Assembly: GCA_021106755.1 (NCBI GenBank)
Contig: JAIOTM010000278.1
Coordinates: forward strand, 1 to 7,358
Reading direction: 5' to 3'
Origin: Candidatus Cloacimonadota bacterium
GTDB taxonomy: Bacteria > Cloacimonadota > Cloacimonadia > Cloacimonadales > JAIOQZ01
DNA length: 7,358 bases
In this document: positions 1 through 6,200 of the stretch, in pieces
Layout: each line of letters starts with the position of its first letter
Numbering within the stretch: position 1 is the stretch's first letter
Notes under the pieces: generated by a model
Told to the model about the DNA's origin: nothing
The model's input: only the letters and a program-made list of their open reading frames with translations
The model's database searches: none
Made by a program: the position numbers and the translations under genes

Positions 1-1
1 A

Positions 2-631
2 CCGATGTTTATTATGTTTATGCTTTTGCTTATCGGGCTGATGTACTGGAAGAGATTGTCTCTCGTCATCATTACTTTAGTGGTAGTTCTGAATGTATTT
101 GTTTACATGCTGACACCTGTTTTGTGGAACAGTCTCCACACCTATCAGCAAAACAGAATAATGACTTTTATCGATCCCGCGAGAGACCCGCTCGGAGCAG
201 GCTATCAGATTATTCAGGCAAAGATAGCTATAGGCTCTGGTGGTTGCTGTGGTAAAGGTTTTCTGGAAGGTACTCAGAAAAATCTGGATTTCCTGCCAGA
301 ACGTCATACCGATTTTATCTTCTCGGTAATTGGAGAAGAATTCGGGTTTATTGGCGGCATGGTGCTGTTATTCGTATATTATTTGTTTTTCAGGCGAATA
401 GCACAGATAATGCAGTCGTTAGAAATAAAGGAGCACCGCTACGCGACAGCAGGTATCCTTGGCTTCCTTGCTTTTCAGGTCTTTGTAAATATCGGCATGA
501 ATCTCGGATTACTGCCTACAACGGGAATACCGCTTCCCTTTATCAGTTACGGCGGCTCCAGCCTGTTGATTAATTCAATAGCGGTTGGTTTAGTATTAGT
601 ATTTTTAAAAGAAAAAAACTTTATCAGTTGA
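2..631 (+). CDS. rodA: RodA, SEDS-family peptidoglycan glycosyltransferase (C-terminal half, 5' end cut by window edge)
   Basis: RodA polymerises lipid II into glycan strands for side-wall growth, with its partner class B PBP2, in the inner membrane. About 209 residues are visible against a usual 370-420. The frame is open to the left edge, so the ATG at base 5 is probably an internal Met. Diagnostic motifs are seen: LHTYQQNRIMTFIDP followed by DPLGAGYQ (about residues 44-68, counting from base 5), the GTQKNLDFLPERHTDFIFSV loop (89-108), GEEFGFIGG (110-118) and GIPLPFISYGGSSLL (174-188). The DPLGAGYQ and GTQ..L.FLPE wording separates RodA from FtsW. The Asp of HTDF (codon 311-313), which I take from family knowledge to be the essential SEDS aspartate, is present. 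Hydrophobic segments flank the loop at about 2-37, 104-128, 145-167 and 173-203. One oddity: the usual GG-L/F-F/x-GKG reads GGCCGKG (79-85). The next gene starts 6 bases after the stop, pointing to an operon. Confidence 0.95.
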   Translation, partial: PMFIMFMLLLIGLMYWKRLSLVIITLVVVLNVFVYMLTPVLWNSLHTYQQNRIMTFIDPARDPLGAGYQIIQAKIAIGSGGCCGKGFLEGTQKNLDFLPERHTDFIFSVIGEEFGFIGGMVLLFVYYLFFRRIAQIMQSLEIKEHRYATAGILGFLAFQVFVNIGMNLGLLPTTGIPLPFISYGGSSLLINSIAVGLVLVFLKEKNFIS

Positions 632-633
632 GG
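630..633 (+). promoter_or_regulatory. Shine-Dalgarno for the lipoprotein gene, overlapping the rodA stop codon
   Basis: GAGG sits four bases before the ATG at 638 and shares its first two bases with the rodA TGA stop (629-631). This fixes the start of the lipoprotein gene and suggests translational coupling to rodA. Confidence 0.7.
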
Positions 634-637
634 TATA

Positions 638-1246
638 ATGAAACTGCTTTGGAAACTTACAGCCATTGCTTTTATCCTGAGCGGATGCTTCTTTGGCTCT
701 ACCCTTGTGTTTACCGAAGAAGATGCCAGCGGACGCGAGAACTTAGTATTTAACGCCGATCTCGAAGGTGGTGAGTTCGAAAACAATCGTCCCGAAGACT
801 CTCTCCCTCTCGGCTGGATGGTTATGCCGCTGAAAGGTGATAAAAAAACCACCATTCGCTGGGATAATCTGGAAGCCCATAACGGTACACGGTCTATTCG
901 GGTTGATACAGATGACACGAATATCAGTCTGATTTCGGAAGCGTTCGAGATAAAACCGCGATCAGCGTACTACACTCGCTTTTATATGAAACTCAACGGG
1001 GATGACCAACTCGGCATAAAAGCCGTGCTTGCCGCGTTTGACGAACATGGACAGATGCTGAATGAGACCCGCCACCGACAAACAATCGCCGATGGCTGGA
1101 CAAAAGTGGAATTCAGTGCCGCTTTTTTTAAGAAAAACGCGAAATTCGCTCGAATAATTGTGCAAATTGATACTGGTAGAAATTATCGTCTCTGGATTGA
1201 TGACTTTGCCAGTTATGAAGTTTACAGGTTTACAACAACAGATTGA
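638..1246 (+). CDS. Lipoprotein with a carbohydrate-binding-module-like (galactose-binding fold) domain
   Basis: A 202-aa protein with a type II (lipoprotein) signal peptide: Lys at positions 2 and 6, a hydrophobic core, then lipobox LSGC with the lipidated Cys at 17. Residue 18 is Phe, not Asp, so by the E. coli rule it would go to the outer membrane; that rule may not hold in this phylum. Residues about 35-197 look like a CBM4/9-type or other galactose-binding-like jelly roll: NLVFNADLEGG near the start, a P.GW turn at 57-60, HNGTRSIRV at 81-89, a DGWTKVEFS strand at 152-160, and the closing LWIDDFASYEV at 185-195. This pattern (N..FE.G ... GW ... G..S..I ... W..... ... YWIDDV) is typical of sugar-binding modules, but no catalytic domain is attached. 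Placement directly after rodA suggests an envelope role, perhaps glycan binding; that is inference. The start is supported by the GAGG at 630-633. GC is about 49% over bases 721-1080. Confidence 0.8.
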   Translation: MKLLWKLTAIAFILSGCFFGSTLVFTEEDASGRENLVFNADLEGGEFENNRPEDSLPLGWMVMPLKGDKKTTIRWDNLEAHNGTRSIRVDTDDTNISLISEAFEIKPRSAYYTRFYMKLNGDDQLGIKAVLAAFDEHGQMLNETRHRQTIADGWTKVEFSAAFFKKNAKFARIIVQIDTGRNYRLWIDDFASYEVYRFTTTD

Positions 1247-1254
1247 CAAAGAGG

Positions 1255-1259
1255 GGAGG
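1255..1259 (+). promoter_or_regulatory. Strong Shine-Dalgarno for the 90-aa protein
   Basis: GGAGG within the purine run GAGGGGAGGA (1251-1260) lies five bases before the ATG at 1265. It is the best evidence that the short downstream frame is a real gene and that it starts at this ATG. Confidence 0.8.
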
Positions 1260-1264
1260 ATTCG

Positions 1265-1537
1265 ATGAGTAATGGAGAGAACTATGTTTATAGTAAGAAG
1301 AATTTTTGCATTCCTGTTACAAAAGCCGAGCCACTGGATTCCATCCAGTTCATCATTGAGGATTTCGTCCGCAAAAGCGTGACTTTCTGCATTGATGGAG
1401 ATGGAGACCAATGGGAAATATGGCGTCTCGTTGAAGAAAATGACAGCGATAAGATTAAAAAAACCGGAATGCCCAGTCACCCGAAAATTCTCTATGTAGA
1501 AGGCGGGGAAATCAAGGCATACGAAATCGCTGAGTAG
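1265..1537 (+). CDS. Small protein of unknown function, 90 aa
   Basis: I do not recognise this family. The 90-residue product has no signal peptide or membrane segment and is probably cytoplasmic. It is acidic overall. It has two cysteines (15 and 42) and an Asp-rich IDGDGDQWEIW stretch at 43-53. That stretch resembles a calcium loop in its Asp-Gly spacing, but there is only one copy and hydrophobic strands flank it, so I do not claim calcium binding. The C-terminal half (KILYVEGGEIKAYEI, 74-88) looks like a beta hairpin. It is the third gene of the rodA cluster, 18 bases after the lipoprotein stop, with a near-consensus Shine-Dalgarno. It is the last gene before the convergent junction and is therefore likely co-transcribed with rodA. 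Sampled GC is about 41%, lower than the lipoprotein gene. Confidence 0.75.
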   Translation: MSNGENYVYSKKNFCIPVTKAEPLDSIQFIIEDFVRKSVTFCIDGDGDQWEIWRLVEENDSDKIKKTGMPSHPKILYVEGGEIKAYEIAE

Positions 1538-1551
1538 TCGATTTTTTTTCA

Positions 1552-1589
1552 ATAACAAAGGGGGTCTCCGGTGGGGTTCCCTTTGTTAT
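1552..1589. terminator. Perfect 11-bp hairpin at the convergent gene junction, possible terminator
   Basis: ATAACAAAGGG (1552-1562) is exactly complementary to CCCTTTGTTAT (1579-1589) around a 16-base loop. Two more G.T pairs and a short CTCC/GGGG mini-stem could form inside the loop. It lies between the stop at 1537 and the opposing stop at 1613, where a shared terminator is expected. It is not a textbook intrinsic terminator in either direction. The eight-T run (1542-1549) lies before the stem on the + strand, and on the - strand the stem is followed by an A run. It could instead end transcription with a factor, or protect 3' ends. Confidence 0.55.
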
Positions 1590-1612
1590 CATTATATCCT
1601 TGCGATAGAAGC

Positions 1613-3208
1613 TTATTTCAACAGTACCAACTTCAGCGTTTTTTCTTCATTGGAAGTCTTGAGTCGCACAAAATAAACGCCGCTGGAAACCAGCTTTTCG
1701 CTGTCGTCTTTGCCATTCCAGAGAATCTGGTGACTTCCGGGAGTATATTTCCTTTGATCGAGAGTTCGAACCTTTCTACCTCTGATATCGAAAACAGTTA
1801 GTTCAACCACCTTGCTCTCAACCAGATTGAATGTAATTGTCGTTTCCGGGTTGAACGGATTAGGATAGTTGGTTATACTGATTTCCGTTGCAGGAACGAT
1901 TTCATTATCATTTGCATTTGGCGGGGCAAGAGAATAAATTCTGATTTCTGAAAATGTTAAATATCCATCAGGTCTCAATTGGGTTGTAACTGCAATGTCA
2001 TAGTATTCATCACCATCAAAATTTCCAATCCCAGTAACATGACCATTATAGTACTCACCTAAATTTAAACAAACATATGGTTCTACGTCAATAGTGTCAC
2101 CACCTAATAATATATTGATAGTATGGTCAGAATGAACAGGTACGCCGATATCATCAATTCCATCATTATTAATGTCACAGGGGAAAAGATGAGTGAAATT
2201 GTTATCTGAAAAATTCGAAAGATCCAGCGAGATTTCTTGAAATGTCAAATTCGGATCGCCATAGGTTATAAAAATAGAATCGGGACTATCATAATTTGTA
2301 GTAACAAGATCATCGCACCCATCTCCATTAACATCGACATTTGAGAGCCAACCTTGAGGTCTGTAGCGGAAATATTCTGTAGCTCTAATAAATTCAACAT
2401 CACAACTATCGTCCATAACAGAACTACCGAGATATATTTTGTTACTGAATGTAGTATCTGTATAAATTGGTTGATATAACCAAAGATCGTCATATCCATC
2501 TCCGTTAAAATCTCCAGTAAATATATTATGAACATCAAAACTGGGGTGCCAGACTGAATTATGATTGGGATCAGTAAAAAACATAAAATCCGGCGTTGGG
2601 ACAGTAGTCGTATCTGCAGAGCCTAAATAGAGTGCGTAGTGGTTTGGTTGGGCTTGGGGCGAACAACCCAAATATCCAAAACAAAGAAGAACATCATCAA
2701 AACCGTCTCCGTTACAATCGAAAGAGTTGTCGATTATATCTCCGGAGAATGCATAAATCGTGTTTCCCTGATTTAAGTGGAAATAGGAATATGTGAAAGG
2801 CGGACCTGAAAGGGGATTCATTAAATATCCCACACGACGTAAGCCAAACATGTCATGCCATGAAAAACCTATGTCGCTTTGAGAATCTCCATTGAAATCA
2901 CCACCCCATACCCAATAACATAGTTCATCGTCTGTTGGGTAAAAATCCAATTCCAGTATTATTTCAATATCATTCTCAAGTCTTTTTGCATATACTAATA
3001 ATTCACCGTACTCTCCATAACTTACCGACAAATCATGTCGTGAATCTCCATCTAAATCAACGGGTTTTCCATAAATAGCCATTTTAGGGTGTCGATATTG
3101 TCCTTCATTCGATATTAATCCAGGAATCACATGATGCTGTGAAAGAACAGGTTGAGCAAAAACTATTAAGATATTCAGACAACAAGAAATTAATAAAACA
3201 CATTTCAT
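1613..3208 (-). CDS. Secreted FG-GAP/VCBS seven-repeat beta-propeller protein with T9SS-type C-terminal sorting tail
   Basis: A 531-aa exported protein. Residues 1-24 form a signal peptide (MKC, hydrophobic core, likely cleavage near VLS-QHH). Seven Asp-rich calcium loops of the FG-GAP type follow: DLDGDSRHD (51-59), DFNGDSQSD (104-112), DCNGDGFDD (164-172), DFNGDGYDD (233-241), DVNGDGCDD (292-300), DINNDGIDD (345-353) and NFDGDEYYD (396-404). The spacing is 51-69 residues, which fits an integrin-alpha-like seven-bladed propeller with one Ca2+ per blade. After a short linker, residues 447-531 are the sorting tail: NYPNPFNPETTI, then FDIRGRKVRTL, then GSHQILWNGKDD.....SSGVYFVRL. This tail is known from T9SS cargo and is close to the FlgD Ig-like fold. 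The likely role is surface or extracellular adhesion or binding; there is no enzyme motif. The start is fixed by AAGGAG five bases upstream. GC is about 36% in the body (2221-2580) but about 44% in the tail (1621-1860). It lies 88 bases downstream of the protease gene on the same strand, so co-transcription is possible. Confidence 0.9.
   Translation of the reverse strand: MKCVLLISCCLNILIVFAQPVLSQHHVIPGLISNEGQYRHPKMAIYGKPVDLDGDSRHDLSVSYGEYGELLVYAKRLENDIEIILELDFYPTDDELCYWVWGGDFNGDSQSDIGFSWHDMFGLRRVGYLMNPLSGPPFTYSYFHLNQGNTIYAFSGDIIDNSFDCNGDGFDDVLLCFGYLGCSPQAQPNHYALYLGSADTTTVPTPDFMFFTDPNHNSVWHPSFDVHNIFTGDFNGDGYDDLWLYQPIYTDTTFSNKIYLGSSVMDDSCDVEFIRATEYFRYRPQGWLSNVDVNGDGCDDLVTTNYDSPDSIFITYGDPNLTFQEISLDLSNFSDNNFTHLFPCDINNDGIDDIGVPVHSDHTINILLGGDTIDVEPYVCLNLGEYYNGHVTGIGNFDGDEYYDIAVTTQLRPDGYLTFSEIRIYSLAPPNANDNEIVPATEISITNYPNPFNPETTITFNLVESKVVELTVFDIRGRKVRTLDQRKYTPGSHQILWNGKDDSEKLVSSGVYFVRLKTSNEEKTLKLVLLK
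1842..1870 (-). repeat. 29-bp direct repeat, copy 1 (codes for NYPNPFNPET)
   Basis: This is identical, base for base and in the same frame and strand, to 3526-3554. It covers the first ten codons of the sorting tail of the propeller protein. The flanking bases differ immediately on both sides. Confidence 0.95.
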
Positions 3209-3213
3209 GATAA

Positions 3214-3219
3214 CTCCTT
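3214..3219 (-). promoter_or_regulatory. Shine-Dalgarno of the propeller gene
   Basis: The minus strand reads AAGGAG, five bases before the ATG at 3208-3206. This fixes the start that yields the signal peptide. Confidence 0.85.
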
Positions 3220-3237
3220 CAGATTATTATCAATCTG
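3220..3237 (-). other. Small hairpin touching the Shine-Dalgarno
   Basis: CAGATT (3220-3225) pairs perfectly with AATCTG (3232-3237) around a six-base loop. In the minus-strand RNA it ends exactly where the AAGGAG begins, so it could tune ribosome access. It is short and AT-rich and may be chance. Confidence 0.3.
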
Positions 3238-3243
3238 CTAAAG

Positions 3244-3286
3244 GCACCCTTCACTTCCAGACAGAATAATAGAAAGCGAAAGGTGC
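3244..3286 (-). other. Imperfect hairpin in the intergenic gap after the protease gene
   Basis: GCACC (3244-3248) pairs with GGTGC (3282-3286). The stem continues as TTC/GAA and CTT/AAG, with two C.A mismatches, giving about 11 pairs. It lies 10 bases after the protease stop on the minus strand. No U-tract follows, so it is a weak terminator candidate. It could instead be an RNA-processing or attenuating structure between two co-transcribed genes. Confidence 0.35.
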
Positions 3287-3296
3287 GACACACATA

Positions 3297-6200
3297 TTAT
3301 TTTATTAACGCCATTTTTTGAGTTACAGTTCTCTTGGAAGTGACAAGCCTGTAAAAGTAAACTCCCGAAGAAGCGCACTTACCTGTAGAATTCTTACCAT
3401 CCCATATTAGTTTATGCAAACCTTTTTCAGCATTGTCGTCAAATAATGTTTTAACCTTTTGCCCTTTAATGTTGTAAACCGTAAGTTTTACATGATCAGC
3501 TTCGGGAAGACTGAATTCGATGATTGTTTCCGGGTTGAACGGATTAGGATAGTTTCGAAGAGTAATATTTACATTTGCCGGAACATCATCTGATTTCCTG
3601 ATTTTGTAGTTTTCTTCATCCAGAAGAAGATAGGCTAGCTTAGAGTGTAATTCGTGATACTCCTCTGTAGATTTTATACACAATTCAGGATAATTGCTTA
3701 ACAGTCTTTGATTATAATTATCATCCCGCTCTGCAAGCATCTGAATTCGAGCTATTTGAAGAGCAGCATTTACTGAGTCTGCAACTGTTGGTGTGTTAGC
3801 GACAATACTTTCGAAATGCAAAAGTGCTTGTTGGTAATTCCCCAGAACAATGTCACATTGGATCGAATGGAACTCAATAGCTTCTGAAATTGTAGAATCA
3901 ATTGCTGCAATTTGTTGCATTTGATTTTTCAGAACACCAAAATCTTCATCTTCAATATATGCAATTGAGAACAGCAATTTTAACGAATTCGTTACATAGT
4001 TACAATCAGGATAATTGTTAACTAACTGCCATAATAACTGGTTTGCAGTAATGTAATCCTGATTCTCCATAGCAACTACGGTTGCGGAGTAAAGTGAATC
4101 GGTTATAGTCGGAGAATCATCATCACACCGATCCCCTAACATTGGCATATACTCGTACCAATCTGAGGTTGGTTGTAAAAATAGATCAGCATCAAAGTTA
4201 TCTCCCCAATCATTGTTGCGGAGATCAATTGGAAATCTGGGTTGTCCTCCTTGGCAAACGAACATACTACTTTCTTCAGGGTTCTCCAATGAGAAATAGT
4301 TGTTTGTTATTTCAGAACGTGTTGTATAACTATTGGTCGTAAACATAACACCCATAGAGATTGGATTACTAATCTGTTGATGTGAAGGTCCACTTCCTAC
4401 AAAACACCACTTCGAATAATTACACGCGGAAATTCCATATCCACAATTAGATATGACATTACCTTCACGTAACTTCCCGTATGAGTTCGAAAGATGTATT
4501 GCTACACAAGATATGTTTTCGAAAATATTATTATTAATTGTAGCAAAAGATTGGCCTGAATTCGAGGAGTAAAAACCTACGCAACAGTTTGATAAATGGT
4601 TATTTCTTATGCTGAATCCTCTATAAGAATCAATGTGTATTGCTTCAAGCCCTTCGGAATTAAATGTGCAATTTACGATATTGACTATTTCTGCTCCGCT
4701 TCCACCGAATCCAAGGAAATTCGAGTGATTGAAATCACAGTCTTGTGCGTCAAAGCTCCCAGTATCAATACTAATTGAACAATTATTGAAGATTACATCA
4801 TTGATCATCGCATCTCCGTTTTCAATAATAACCTTTGTATTAAACACTATACCTCCATCCACAGCAAAAGAACTGCCAATGAATTCAACTCCTTTCCAAT
4901 TTTCTGGTCCAGATATTATAAATTCACCATTATCTATAAGATTTCCATATATGATTACCTTGTTTCCTGGTATATCTATTTGAATAGGATTCAAATGACT
5001 ACCATTGTAGTCGGCACGATGTGCTATTATACCACCATTCAAGTATAGATTTGCTCCTTCTGATACTATTAGATTAGCACTTTTACGTCCCAATGCTTTG
5101 AAATTCAAGAATGAGTTTACATATAGGTTTACATCTGGAGGTACGATGAAATCACAGAAGATATCTTCTTCACTATTGATTGTTTCATTTGAAACTGCTA
5201 ATCGGGCTAAATATGGTATATAATCCGGTGCTGTAACGCAAACATATGAAAATTCAAATCCACAAGAAGCGACACCGTACTCATCTGTTGATTCTTTATC
5301 TATTGAGTTGTAATTTCCATCAAGGAAGTGAACAAATGCCCCCTCAATGGGCTGAGAATCCACTGTAGCTGTAATTGAATGCTCGCTGAAATTATGCGTT
5401 ACTTCTATTATCTCTGGTTCTCCAACATAAGCTATAACTTCAGGGTCACCAAATATTTGTAAACCTGTTATATTACCCATTATTCCCCAGTCACTATTTA
5501 TCGGTATAGGCAAATGGCTGATATAGTTGTTAAATGTAAACCCGAAGCTTATTCTGTTAATCAAGCTGGATTGTTCGGTGGAGTAAAATCGTTGTAGAGG
5601 AAAATCTAATGCTGTTTGGAGATTGTTATTTCCTAAGTGATCCCAAACGTATCCACTTGAAGCCATTACAGAAACAGAACCTCTGTCGTTCCATGCAGTT
5701 GAGAGAGCTTCTGCCATACTAAGACGTCCACCAAGGCTTGAATGATATCTTTGATAAGAACCAACTAAGCAAGAGAGATGAAAAGTAATTCCGATTTTCC
5801 CATTTGGAGTTAGATTATTCATACCATTACCAATTTCTTGGGTTAATTGAGGATAACAAAGATAGCTGTCGTCCGCTTTCACAAAGTATCCGCTCCAATA
5901 CCAAGGGTTAACACCTGGAGGAGCATTGGTATGATAGCATACCGCTTCATTACACAAGACTTGCACGTATTTCGCCCCATGCAACCCAAAAAGGCTATAA
6001 TTCATTCCGTTAGCAAATGTGCGGACAACTTGATTTCCATTTGGAATACCAGTATCTCTATCTGCAGTGAGAATTGAATAACACGGTAGCAATGTACTCA
6101 ATGTATAAAAAAAAGCTACATCCCTTAAGACCATCAAAGGCACTTCTTCTTCTGATAATTCCTGATCAAAGTAGCCATTAACAGAATAGCCATGATTTAG

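Noticed and set aside
547..918. 123-codon minus-strand frame over the rodA end and lipoprotein start
   Set aside because: It is an antisense shadow of two well-supported genes, and its low-complexity, Ser/Arg-rich product resembles no protein family.
962..1558. 198-codon open frame on the minus strand across the lipoprotein and 90-aa genes
   Set aside because: It starts at a TTG inside the junction hairpin, lies antisense to two genes with good Shine-Dalgarno sequences and recognisable protein features, and its product has no coherent domain.
1590..1600. TATAAT-like box on the minus strand beside the junction hairpin
   Set aside because: There is no matching -35 element and no gene downstream on that strand within the gap. 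It is probably chance in AT-rich DNA.
1571..1801. 76-codon + strand frame starting GTG within the junction hairpin
   Set aside because: It overlaps the sorting tail of the propeller gene in antisense and has no ribosome binding site.
2266..2538. 90-codon minus-strand hydrophobic frame inside the propeller gene
   Set aside because: It is an out-of-frame shadow. Its hydrophobic look comes from shifted Asp/Gly-rich codons of the repeats.
3182..3208. Possible lipobox (LISC, Cys9) in the propeller protein's signal peptide
   Set aside because: The Cys is too close to the N-terminus to leave a hydrophobic core before it. A normal signal peptide with cleavage near residue 24 fits better.
3209..3296. 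Promoter for the propeller gene in the 88-base gap
   Set aside because: The AT-rich stretches contain partial -10-like strings, but I could not find a convincing paired -35, nor a Bacteroidota-type TAnnTTTG element.
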